Shown: positions 24,716 through 32,942 of the stretch, piece by piece
Numbering within the stretch: the stretch's first letter is position 1
Layout: the number at the start of each line of letters is the position of its first letter
Assembly (NCBI RefSeq): GCF_046054195.1
Contig: NZ_JBEQCS010000007.1
Location: 124,001-188,000 of the forward strand
DNA length: 64,000 nucleotides
Source: Celerinatantimonas sp046054195
GTDB taxonomy: Bacteria > Pseudomonadota > Gammaproteobacteria > Enterobacterales > Celerinatantimonadaceae
Direction: 5' to 3'
The notes under the pieces: generated by a model
Database searches by the model: none
Told to the model about the DNA's origin: nothing
What the model saw: only the letters and a program-made list of their open reading frames with translations
Program-made: the position numbers and the translations under genes

Positions 24716-26161
24716 CTAAACGCTATGGTGAGCGGTCTCATTGATTGGTGCTGTTTCTGCTTCTGCTGTAACTGGCATTGCGCTATCGTCAGTAACACCT
24801 AAGTCACGCAATTTTTTCCCAGCCATCAAGTTTGCTTCGATGCGTTCCAGTTCAATTCCTTTGGTTTCAGGAACAAACATAATCGTGACAACGATAAAGA
24901 TGATGTTTAGTGCAGCGTATAACCAGAAGGTATTCCCTGTACCAATACCATTAATTAAGCTTAGGAAGGTTGCACCTAACACCATGTTTGAGATCCAGTT
25001 CATTGTTGTTGAACAAGCAATCCCGAAGTCACGACCTTTCAGAGGTTGAATTTCAGAACATAAGATCCAAACCATTGGAGCGGCACTCATGGCATAACCG
25101 ATGATGCAGATAATAGCCATGATAACTGCTAAATAACCAAATAATGGGGCTGTATGACCATGTTTAATCAGCTCAAGCAGACCGCCTAAACAGAACATGC
25201 CCGCACCCATAATGAAGAACCCAATTTTAAGAGCAGGTTTGCGTCCCCAAGTATCTGTTACACGAGAGACCAGCGTCGTTACAATCACAAATGCCAGACC
25301 AACAAATACGGTACTAATCATCTGTTCCATGTGGCTTTCAAAACCGGCCATTTTGAAAATGGTTGGCGCGTAGTACATCAGAATATTCATCCCGGTGAAC
25401 TGTTGCATAAACTGCAGTGCAACACCAAGTGCGACACTACGACGGAAGTTTTTATTACCGCGGAACAGGTCAAAGCCTGCTTCTTTTACTTTTAAGCTGG
25501 CGATAATATCTTGGTATTCTTGATTCGCTTCACGGTCAGTTTGACGCAGTGACAATAAAATTTCTTTCGCTTCGGTACTGCGTCCTTTTGCGGCCAGCCA
25601 GCGAGGACTTTTTGGCATGAACCAGACTGCAAAAATTAAGATGGCAGCAGGAATAACCAGTACAGCAAACATCGCGCGCCAATTGCCGAATAAACTAAAG
25701 AAAGTATCCGACAAAAACGCTACCACAATCCCGATATTAACCATGACCTGATACATGGCAATTTTTTTACCACGTACTGCTTTATCGGACATTTCTGATA
25801 AATACAGAGGGGCCGCGTAAGATGCAATCCCGATAGAAAAGCCTTGAACGACGCGAAAGGCCAACATCATGTCGATATTTACTGACACGGAACAACCCAC
25901 TGTACCAATGGCAAACAGGACACCACCCCACAACAGGCTGAGTTTACGACCCAAGCGTGATGATAACCAACTGTTTGCAATTGACCCAAGCGTTGCACCT
26001 AACATCATGGTACTGACCACCCATTCTTGCTGGTGGATAGTAATGTGCCAGTCCTGAGTGATGAATGGTAAAGCACCTGAGATAATCCCAATATCCAGAC
26101 CGAACAACAAGCCGGCAAAGGCTGCTGCGATGGTCACTAAACTTTGTTTGGCTGATGACAT
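24716..26161 (-). CDS. araE: Sugar:H+ symporter, AraE/GalP type (MFS)
   Basis: Twelve-helix major-facilitator sugar porter of the inner membrane. The 481-residue product carries the sugar-porter signatures: FGLDIGIISGALPF, RLGRKLSLL, PKSPRWLA after helix 6, QQFTGMNILMYYAP and PETKGIELERIE at the end. IFKMAGF, RKPALKIGF and AMSAAPMVWILCSEIQPLK are closer to E. coli AraE than to GalP, but the true substrate is uncertain. The C-terminal tail is about 20 residues longer and hydrophilic. No catabolic genes are adjacent. A CRP-like site lies upstream at 26236-26251. Confidence 0.85.
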   Translation of the reverse strand: MSSAKQSLVTIAAAFAGLLFGLDIGIISGALPFITQDWHITIHQQEWVVSTMMLGATLGSIANSWLSSRLGRKLSLLWGGVLFAIGTVGCSVSVNIDMMLAFRVVQGFSIGIASYAAPLYLSEMSDKAVRGKKIAMYQVMVNIGIVVAFLSDTFFSLFGNWRAMFAVLVIPAAILIFAVWFMPKSPRWLAAKGRSTEAKEILLSLRQTDREANQEYQDIIASLKVKEAGFDLFRGNKNFRRSVALGVALQFMQQFTGMNILMYYAPTIFKMAGFESHMEQMISTVFVGLAFVIVTTLVSRVTDTWGRKPALKIGFFIMGAGMFCLGGLLELIKHGHTAPLFGYLAVIMAIICIIGYAMSAAPMVWILCSEIQPLKGRDFGIACSTTMNWISNMVLGATFLSLINGIGTGNTFWLYAALNIIFIVVTIMFVPETKGIELERIEANLMAGKKLRDLGVTDDSAMPVTAEAETAPINETAHHSV

Positions 26162-26466
26162 AATTAAAAACCCCTTACGAAGGTAAGATGTGCTCGTTGC
26201 ATGGCGACATCTTATGGGGCTTTAGAAATCAGTAGATTGAGCCGATTCACACTATTTGGGGGGTGGCAATCCTGTCTATTCCTGTAGCAATTTTGTACAT
26301 ATTGCTAATAACATTCTCAATAATATTGGATTTTTATGATGTAAATGAATGAGTTATATATTGTCAGCAGGTTAAAATAAGAGATGATGTGTTAACAGGT
26401 AGCGAATTAGTCTATTTATATAGCAATAAAAATAATAGGAGTTGGCCTTGACCAACTCCAAAAAAT
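26162..26466. other. Intergenic region upstream of the sugar porter
   Basis: About 305 bp without a gene, between ygiM (minus, ending transcript here) and the porter. It holds the porter Shine-Dalgarno (AAGGGG), a CRP-like site, and an AT-rich part at 26280-26420 that could contain the promoter. Confidence 0.4.
26236..26251 (-). promoter_or_regulatory. Candidate CRP site for the sugar porter
   Basis: On the minus strand TGTGA, ATCGGC, TCAAT matches the CRP core TGTGA-N6-TCACA at eight of ten positions, about 75-90 bases upstream of the porter start. Catabolite control of a sugar porter would be normal. Confidence 0.4.
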
Positions 26467-27081
26467 TTACATCCAGCGATCACTGTTGCGTTTACGTCGG
26501 CGAGGTAGATAAGGAATAATTAAACCAATAATTAATCCGCCACCTGCGACAATTCCGCCTTTAATTAACCACTGCATCTGTACGTCTTGCTGAATATTTC
26601 CTAATTTAACCGTTAGTTTTTTATTTTCACTAACAAGTTTACTCAGATGCGTATTCATGTCGGTGGTTCGTTGCTGCTCAGTTTTCAACTGCTGTTGTAG
26701 CTGGGTAATCAGTTTGCTTTTATCATCAGAGCTTTGTTCGGATGATTTTTGCAAATCACTGAGTTTTTGTTGAGTCGATTTAAGTTGATCGGTCGCTGCA
26801 CTAAGTTGTGTTTGTAAACTAGGCGTATTGGTCAGCTTATCTGCTTCTATCCAACCATCTTTGTCTGAATTAGCGACTTTAACGTGGGCAAATTGGCTAT
26901 CTTGGTCATATTCGATTTCATTGACCTTCTCGCCAGCATTCACTGTGCCGACAATTCGATAATTGTTTCCTGGGCCAGAATGCATGTAAATGAATAAATC
27001 ATTGGTTACATAGCGCTGCGCGGCTAACGTGCTGAAGCTAAGTCCTGCAGCCAAGACTGAAAGCAGTAGTTTGTATCTCAC
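26467..27081 (-). CDS. ygiM: SH3-domain signal-transduction-type protein YgiM (TIGR04211)
   Basis: Envelope protein of the YgiM family, function unknown. The 204-residue product has a signal peptide (to about LAA, residue 21), a bacterial SH3 domain with YMHSGPGNNYRIVGTVNAGEKV and DGWIEADKL, a long coiled-coil segment (about residues 90-165) and a C-terminal membrane helix (GGIVAGGGLIIGLIIPYL), ending RKRNSDRWM as in E. coli. It keeps its position in the cca-ygiM-ygiF order. Confidence 0.93.
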   Translation of the reverse strand: MRYKLLLSVLAAGLSFSTLAAQRYVTNDLFIYMHSGPGNNYRIVGTVNAGEKVNEIEYDQDSQFAHVKVANSDKDGWIEADKLTNTPSLQTQLSAATDQLKSTQQKLSDLQKSSEQSSDDKSKLITQLQQQLKTEQQRTTDMNTHLSKLVSENKKLTVKLGNIQQDVQMQWLIKGGIVAGGGLIIGLIIPYLPRRRKRNSDRWM

Positions 27082-27160
27082 AAGCTATCTCGTTTTCGTT
27101 GCGAATCAAAGGGAAGAAAGACACTTAGTGTAAGTCTTTCGCGAATGTCGCTCAACCACC

Positions 27161-27192
27161 ATTGATGTGTTAGATAATTATCTCACATCAAT
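27161..27192. repeat. Imperfect 32-bp palindrome between pit and ygiM
   Basis: ATTGATGTG plus AGATAA pairs with TTATCT plus CACATCAAT, a 15-base arm on each side with two unpaired Ts on the left. It lies about 80 bases upstream of ygiM and could be an operator for ygiM or a hairpin in its leader. Confidence 0.5.
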
Positions 27193-27218
27193 TTCATCTG
27201 ATCGGCAAAGAGCTTTAG

Positions 27219-27269
27219 TGATTCAGGTGCGATTTGACAAATTAATGCAACGCTAGAGCACCTGAATCA
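27219..27269. repeat. Inverted repeat downstream of pit
   Basis: TGATTCAGGTGC and GCACCTGAATCA are perfect 12-base arms separated by 27 bases. It begins 14 bases after the pit stop on the minus strand, so it may end or protect the pit transcript. No T-run follows the second arm on that strand. Confidence 0.55.
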
Positions 27270-27282
27270 AATATCTGTTTAA

Positions 27283-28545
27283 TTAAAAACAGGCTCTAAG
27301 AATATAGTAGAAAACGATAGCAAAAACAGCCCCTGCAGGAAGGGTGATCACCCAAGAGACTACAATTTTTCGCACAATTCCTAAATTTAATGCCCCAATG
27401 CCTCGGGCCATTCCAACGCCAAGAATTGCACCCACCAATGTTTGAGTAGTTGAAATCGGCAAACCAGTGCCAGATGCAATGACCACGGTTGTCGCAGCGG
27501 AAAGCTCAGCGGCAAAACCACGACTAGGCGTAAGATGAGTAATGCCTTTACCAACCGTTGCAATCACGTGGTGTCCTAGAATTGCAAGACCCGCCACAAT
27601 GCCTAAACCACCTAGGGGCAGGATCCACCAAGCGATTTGTGCTTGCGTCCCAATCACACCGCCATGGGCGATGATACTGACAACAGCCGCTAGAGGACCA
27701 ATAGCATTGGCTACATCGTTAGAACCATGCGCAAAGGCCATTGAACAGGCTGTCATAATCATCAAAATACCAAAGATTTTTTCAACATTGGTATAGTGCA
27801 TCTGTTGGTCAGCGTGCGGATCAATGTGCAAGCGATTAATGAGCAATCGCCCTGCTAGCGCGATAACTAAACCAATCGCAATAGCTAATAGATAACCTTG
27901 TATGTCACCTACGTTCAAGCCGACATGCGACAGCCCCTTTTTGATGGTCACGAGGGATAAAACAAAACCGGCTAAAAACATGTAACCCGGCACATAGCGC
28001 TTGGCTGCTAGAATTGGGTTTTCATGTTTGAAGATAAGTAACTGGGCGCTGGTAAACAACAGGTAGGCTATCACACCAGCGATGATAGGCGTGATGATCC
28101 AACTGCCGATAATGCCAGATAACTTTGACCATTCAACAGTTTGTGGACCTGCTGTGACACAAGCAAAACCAATAATGGCTCCGACGATTGAATGCGTTGT
28201 TGATACTGGCCAGCCTTTATATGACGCGATTAACAACCAAGTGCCAGCCGCTAAAAGAGCCGCGATCATGCCAAAAACCATAATATGTGGATCTTTGGCA
28301 AATAATGCAGGATTAATAATCCCTTGACGAACAGTATTGGTGACTTCGCCACCGGCTAAATACGCACCAGAGAACTCAAAGATCATCGCAATGAGTACCG
28401 CACGCTTAATCGTTAAAACACCAGAGCCGACGGATGTACCCATGGCATTTGCTACATCATTTGCACCAATGCCCCAGGCCATAACAAAGCCAAACACAGC
28501 GGCAATCGCCACCAAAATGGTGCCGTAATTCGCAATTATTTCCAT
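27283..28545 (-). CDS. pit: Low-affinity inorganic phosphate transporter (PiT family)
   Basis: Inner-membrane phosphate:cation symporter of the PiT/PHO4 family. The 420-residue product contains the two inverted family signatures: WGIGANDVANAMGTSVGSG near the N-terminus and FAHGSNDVANAIGPLAAV in the second half, each within a membrane helix. About ten hydrophobic helices are visible. It lies 24 bases downstream of the DUF47 gene in one operon, an arrangement common for PiT transporters. Confidence 0.94.
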   Translation of the reverse strand: MEIIANYGTILVAIAAVFGFVMAWGIGANDVANAMGTSVGSGVLTIKRAVLIAMIFEFSGAYLAGGEVTNTVRQGIINPALFAKDPHIMVFGMIAALLAAGTWLLIASYKGWPVSTTHSIVGAIIGFACVTAGPQTVEWSKLSGIIGSWIITPIIAGVIAYLLFTSAQLLIFKHENPILAAKRYVPGYMFLAGFVLSLVTIKKGLSHVGLNVGDIQGYLLAIAIGLVIALAGRLLINRLHIDPHADQQMHYTNVEKIFGILMIMTACSMAFAHGSNDVANAIGPLAAVVSIIAHGGVIGTQAQIAWWILPLGGLGIVAGLAILGHHVIATVGKGITHLTPSRGFAAELSAATTVVIASGTGLPISTTQTLVGAILGVGMARGIGALNLGIVRKIVVSWVITLPAGAVFAIVFYYILRACF

Positions 28546-28569
28546 AATTGAACAACCTGAATATAAGAC

Positions 28570-29247
28570 TTAAGCTCGGAAAATCATTAATTCCATACGG
28601 GCACCAACGCGAAGCGCTTGATCTGCCAGCTCGCCGACTTTTTCAATCATGTTGTACAAAAACATGACATCGACCGGATTAAGTTGTGCTTCCAATTGAC
28701 GAAGTTTCAGTCGAAGACGAATTTGCATGGTATCGGTGTCATCTTCGATTTGATCAAGCTCAGTCACCATTTTGGTAACCAAGTCAACTTCACGTCCGCG
28801 AAAGCCTGTTTCCAAAAGGTCTTCTAATTCGTGAATGGTTTCTTGAGCTTTAGCAGTGGCATCAAGAGAGCGTTTAAGGTAGGGCAAAAAGAGATCATGT
28901 AACTCTTTTGGCACATAGAGTTGTCTGCCAACCACGCGACCACTGATATCTTTTGCTTTATTTGCAATACGGTCTTGATGTGTTAGCAATTCAAGCAAAT
29001 CAGAGCGTTCGACTGGCATAAAAATACCGCCCGGAAGATTCATACGAATATTCCGTTTCAAACTATCAGCCTCTTTTTCAAGATGGTTGATCTGCTCACG
29101 GTATTTTCCAGCTGCATCCCAGTCATCTGCGAAAACAGCTTCAAAAAACGGAACTAAGCTTTCAGCACATTCATGAACTTTGCTGATATGCTCTTCTAAG
29201 GGTTTAATTGGCGATTTGGCAAATAAACCAAGTAATGTATTGGGCAT
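28570..29247 (-). CDS. DUF47 / PhoU-like phosphate transport accessory protein
   Basis: PhoU-like helical protein (TIGR00153, DUF47) that usually partners PiT transporters and is thought to modulate them. The 225-residue product shows MPNTLLGLFAKSPIKPLEEH at the start, KYREQINHLEKEADSLKRNIR in the middle and a C-terminal FLYNMIEKVGELADQALRVG with acidic metal-ligand positions. It is first in the operon with pit, with a good promoter upstream at 29280-29307. Homologous to E. coli YkaA-type proteins. Confidence 0.93.
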   Translation of the reverse strand: MPNTLLGLFAKSPIKPLEEHISKVHECAESLVPFFEAVFADDWDAAGKYREQINHLEKEADSLKRNIRMNLPGGIFMPVERSDLLELLTHQDRIANKAKDISGRVVGRQLYVPKELHDLFLPYLKRSLDATAKAQETIHELEDLLETGFRGREVDLVTKMVTELDQIEDDTDTMQIRLRLKLRQLEAQLNPVDVMFLYNMIEKVGELADQALRVGARMELMIFRA

Positions 29248-29279
29248 AGCGTTTATTCTGTCTGACTATTGCGCCGCGA

Positions 29280-29307
29280 ATCTTAACTGATATAAGAGTT
29301 CATGCAA
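29280..29307 (-). promoter_or_regulatory. Sigma-70-type promoter for the DUF47-pit operon
   Basis: On the minus strand TTGCAT, a 16-base spacer, and TAAGAT resemble -35 and -10 elements. It sits 33-60 bases upstream of the DUF47 start. No Pho box was recognised. Confidence 0.55.
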
Positions 29308-29544
29308 GTAAATTCTGCACTTTCTTTGATTCTTTATAATAGCAAATCGCTCAATAAAACGCCATTTTTCAAGGTTTGTTTTAAGGGTAAATATATATTT
29401 AGATCATGAGGTTAATATAGGTATTTGGGTAGTGAAATCACTAAAAATAACGACTGTATTTTGTTGATATGACGCGATTACCCAACGAGTATGATATCCT
29501 GCATAAATTGCAATATTATTACTCTTGGCAACACCTGTTGAACT

Positions 29545-31056
29545 ATGAATAGTGAAATTGAACTAAAGTTCTATCTCCGTGATGATTCAGTGGCGCAAAT
29601 TGAGCCGATTTTGGCCGATTTTTCGATTTTACAGAATGAGGTCCGGCATTTACGCAGTGTCTATTTTGATACTAAACAACGCCAATTGCGGCGCTGGCGT
29701 ATGGGGCTGCGCATTCGTAGTGGCGATGAACAAAACGTTCAGACGGTAAAAACAGCAGGAAGGGTCGTTGGCGGATTACATGATCGCCCTGAATATAACC
29801 AAGTTGTAGATGGTTCTCGTCCACAATTGAGTCGCTTTGAAAATCTTCCTTGGCCAGAAGAGGTTGATTTAAGTGAGCTTGAAAACGCCTTACTTCCTAT
29901 CTTTGTTACCGATTTTAAAAGAACGACTTGGCTTGTGGATCTTCAAAATGAGACCCTCGTTGAAGTCGCGCTGGATTCGGGGAAGTTAGAAGTTGATGGT
30001 CGTGAAGAGCCAATTTGTGAATTAGAACTAGAACTGGTTAAAGGTGACGTTGGTCAGCTATTCTTCCTAGGTGAAAAATTAAGTTCTTTAGGAGCGCTGA
30101 TTCTAGGTTCCACCAGTAAAGCAAAACGCGGTTATGCTCTGGCCGATGGATTGCCTAGTGAGCAGCCCATTCGACTCGGATTTGTGCCGTTAGAAAACGA
30201 TGATTCTTTGCCTCACGCGCTGCATAAGAGCGTTGATTATGCACTCTCGCATTGGCAACGCCACCAGCAAGTTTATATTGATTCTCTTTCTTATCGCGCT
30301 TTAAGTGAGCTTAAACAAGCCGCCCAATTAATTCATCAAGTCGTTTCAATGTATCAAGATGTGGTTGAATTTAGCTGTCCATGGCATGACGACTTATTAT
30401 GGTTAATTCGCCAGTTAGGGTGGCTTGATGAAGCGTGCCATATTCAAAGGTTAATGGATGATCAGGGTAAATTTATTCGCAAATTAACCAATAAGCGGAC
30501 CATTTACCGCCAGCTGGAGCAGCGTCTTAGCGAACTGCCAGATACCGATGAAGTTCTACAGCTATTATCCAGCGAGCGTTATAACAAGTTGATGTTGGCG
30601 CTTATTCAGTGGGTTTATCAAAAAGAAGATATGCAAGCTAAGCAGTCTCTGAGTCTAAATGAGTTTGCCAGTACGGCTTTGCAAGAGTGTTGGCAGAAAT
30701 TGCGGGATTCTGAATTTGGTGAACAGCTTTCTTTGGATTTTAACCAGTATACCCGCTTGGCCGGGCAACTTAAGCGTAACTTAATGCTGGGCAATTGTTT
30801 GGGAGCATTATTTGAGGCGACAAGCCGTGATGAATTCCGCTCGTTATGGCTTGATTTACTCGGCGGTATTGAGGATTTACGCCTACTTGAGCCGATTGCT
30901 GAATTAGCTGACGATAGCGTTGAGAATAAAGACGAGGCCAAGCAACTGAATAAATGGCTCAAACGTAAGCAAGACTCGATTACTGATGCAATGGAGTTTA
31001 CGCGCACTCAAGCATTGAGCAAAGCTGATTACTGGTTGCTTAATAACGTGTCATAA
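29545..31056 (+). CDS. ygiF: Inorganic triphosphatase, CYTH-CHAD protein
   Basis: CYTH-domain triphosphatase; E. coli YgiF hydrolyses inorganic tripolyphosphate. The 503-residue product begins MNSEIELKFYL with the ExExK motif (Glu4, Glu6, Lys8), then basic and acidic tunnel residues through about residue 200 (LRSVYFDT, RIRS, CELELELVKG, AKRGYAL). The C-terminal half is a helical CHAD domain, bound to polyphosphate in relatives. It is about 70 residues longer than the E. coli protein. It lies just before a chemoreceptor-glnE pair rather than directly beside glnE. Confidence 0.92.
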   Translation: MNSEIELKFYLRDDSVAQIEPILADFSILQNEVRHLRSVYFDTKQRQLRRWRMGLRIRSGDEQNVQTVKTAGRVVGGLHDRPEYNQVVDGSRPQLSRFENLPWPEEVDLSELENALLPIFVTDFKRTTWLVDLQNETLVEVALDSGKLEVDGREEPICELELELVKGDVGQLFFLGEKLSSLGALILGSTSKAKRGYALADGLPSEQPIRLGFVPLENDDSLPHALHKSVDYALSHWQRHQQVYIDSLSYRALSELKQAAQLIHQVVSMYQDVVEFSCPWHDDLLWLIRQLGWLDEACHIQRLMDDQGKFIRKLTNKRTIYRQLEQRLSELPDTDEVLQLLSSERYNKLMLALIQWVYQKEDMQAKQSLSLNEFASTALQECWQKLRDSEFGEQLSLDFNQYTRLAGQLKRNLMLGNCLGALFEATSRDEFRSLWLDLLGGIEDLRLLEPIAELADDSVENKDEAKQLNKWLKRKQDSITDAMEFTRTQALSKADYWLLNNVS

Positions 31057-31419
31057 ATTTGTTATTTCTGTCACATGTTCACGATAAAAGGCAGCTAAAA
31101 GCTGCTTTTTCTTTGTCTTTTTTAATAGAACTCAGTAAGTTATGTAAACAAAGCATAATTTAATTGTTTCATTCTTTTATGCTCCCCGAAAGTTGTTTTT
31201 ACCTATCAGATTCGCCTGTCTGCTAAGCTCAATTGCGCTTATCTTCCGGGGCTAGGACATAGGATGTCCCAGGCAGCAGTGTAAATAACTTTTGTTCAAT
31301 TGTGAGTTTATCGTGATAACTAGGACGAATCGATTAAGCTTTTGCGAGATGATTCCGATAAACTGTAACGAATAATTTACAACTGCTGTTTTGTTTTAAT
31401 TAATGCAAAGGACCCTTAG
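31057..31419. other. Intergenic region between ygiF and the chemoreceptor
   Basis: Contains the ygiF terminator (31086-31112) and, further on, a long-range stem CCCCGAAAG (31184-31192) with CTTCCGGGG (31243-31251), then a hairpin GGACAT...ATGTCC (31255-31269). The Shine-Dalgarno AAAGGA lies near the chemoreceptor start. No gene is seen. Confidence 0.45.
31086..31112 (+). terminator. Rho-independent terminator after ygiF
   Basis: AAAAGGCAGCT and AGCTGCTTTTT pair around three As, followed by CTTTGTCTTTTTT, 30 bases after the ygiF stop. Confidence 0.85.
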
Positions 31420-32940
31420 ATGAAATCTGCAATGTTGTCACGATGGGAACGATTATTAACTAGGATCAGTTTAAAGCATAAAATCTATCTGTTGATCCTC
31501 GCAAGTCTTGTCGTGTTAGTTGGAAAATTGTGTTTAGATAGTTATCTGGTCAAGCAGGATGCACTGACAACTCAGGCTCAGAGCATGAGTCAGGATGCGA
31601 GCAAATTAGCCAATTTGGTCAATCAGCAGCTAAATAACTCGAATTATCTGAAGACGTTGATTGATTCAAATGTTCATTATCAACTCTCTTTAGTCGATAG
31701 TAACCAGCGTGTGATTTTAGGCGCGCCGCTTTCGTCTATTCCTGCTCCTTCGCATATCGTTCGCTCTAATGACGTATTTCATTATGCGCTCAAGCTCAAT
31801 GATGGGCGTCTGTTAGTGCTCACTCAGCATCAACATCGTACGGTTAGTGTAGCTGAGCGTTTTTTCCAGCGTAGCCTTATTGTCACCCTGATTATCGGCG
31901 TATTTTTCATTGTGTTTATGGTTGCCGCTGCTAGAGTTTTAATTAAGCAGGTTGAGCAATTGCGTAAACAATTGCGTCTGATGGCGAATAAAGACTTTAG
32001 CCAACCGCAAATGATGTACTCCAATGATGAATTTGGTCGTATTGAAAAGGCTGCTAATGAGACGCGTCTTGATCTTGAAAAGGTCTTAATTAGCCAGAAA
32101 AAAATGACTCAAGAGCTCCAAACAGTCGCCGAGCAGATGACCGTTTGTATGGATGAAACCAAAGAGGCCACCCAAGAGGAATTTGCTCAGATTGATCAAT
32201 TAGCCACAGCCATGAGCGAAGTAGCCGCAACGGTAAATGATGTAGCTAATAACGCCGAGCAAGCTGCAATTGCGGCTCAGCAGGCCAATGATTTAGCCAG
32301 CCAAGGCAACCATGATGTCACCGAAAGTATTCGCACTATCAATCAGCTAGCTGATAATATTTCTCTCTCTAACGAATCAGTGCAAACCGTTGAACAACGC
32401 GTTAGTGAAATTGGTTCAGTTGTCGAAACCATTAATAGCATATCCGAGCAGACGAATTTGTTGGCTTTGAATGCTGCAATTGAAGCGGCTCGAGCTGGTG
32501 AACATGGCCGCGGTTTTGCTGTCGTTGCCGATGAAGTACGTAATTTGGCAAAAAGTACTCAAAGAGCAACGGTTGAAATTCACTCGATGATCGATCAACT
32601 GCGTGAAAGTGCTGCTTTGGCAGGGAAAATGATGGATGAGAGCGTTCAATACGCTAAGCAAAGTGTCTCTCAAGTGGGTAATGCCGGAGAAGAGCTTAAT
32701 CAGATTGTGCAACAAGTGTCGCAGATTACGCAGATGAATACCCTTATTGCAACCGCCTCAGAGCAGCAGCGCGAAGTGACTCGAGAAATGGATGAGAACT
32801 TAATTCAAGTTAAAGAACTTATTCAAGCAAGTGTCACCGTCATTGATGAGTTGTCGGAAACTTCGCAAATCCTAGCGAATCATGGTCAGGCTTTAGGGCA
32901 AATGGCCTGCGAGTTCCGCCTTGAGAGTCAAACAGGATAA
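31420..32940 (+). CDS. Methyl-accepting chemotaxis protein
   Basis: Transmembrane chemoreceptor. The 506-residue product has helix TM1 at about 22-44, a periplasmic sensor of about 105 residues (45-150) too short for a double Cache domain, TM2 at about 151-173, a HAMP-like linker to about 225, and a signalling domain with the conserved tip ISEQTNLLALNAAIEAARAGEHGRGFAVVADEVRNLA (residues 341-377; stated here by position, key residues Glu and Arg pairs). No CheB/CheR pentapeptide is evident at the C-terminus. It ends two bases before glnE, so the two are probably one transcript. Confidence 0.92.
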   Translation: MKSAMLSRWERLLTRISLKHKIYLLILASLVVLVGKLCLDSYLVKQDALTTQAQSMSQDASKLANLVNQQLNNSNYLKTLIDSNVHYQLSLVDSNQRVILGAPLSSIPAPSHIVRSNDVFHYALKLNDGRLLVLTQHQHRTVSVAERFFQRSLIVTLIIGVFFIVFMVAAARVLIKQVEQLRKQLRLMANKDFSQPQMMYSNDEFGRIEKAANETRLDLEKVLISQKKMTQELQTVAEQMTVCMDETKEATQEEFAQIDQLATAMSEVAATVNDVANNAEQAAIAAQQANDLASQGNHDVTESIRTINQLADNISLSNESVQTVEQRVSEIGSVVETINSISEQTNLLALNAAIEAARAGEHGRGFAVVADEVRNLAKSTQRATVEIHSMIDQLRESAALAGKMMDESVQYAKQSVSQVGNAGEELNQIVQQVSQITQMNTLIATASEQQREVTREMDENLIQVKELIQASVTVIDELSETSQILANHGQALGQMACEFRLESQTG

Positions 32941-32942
32941 TT

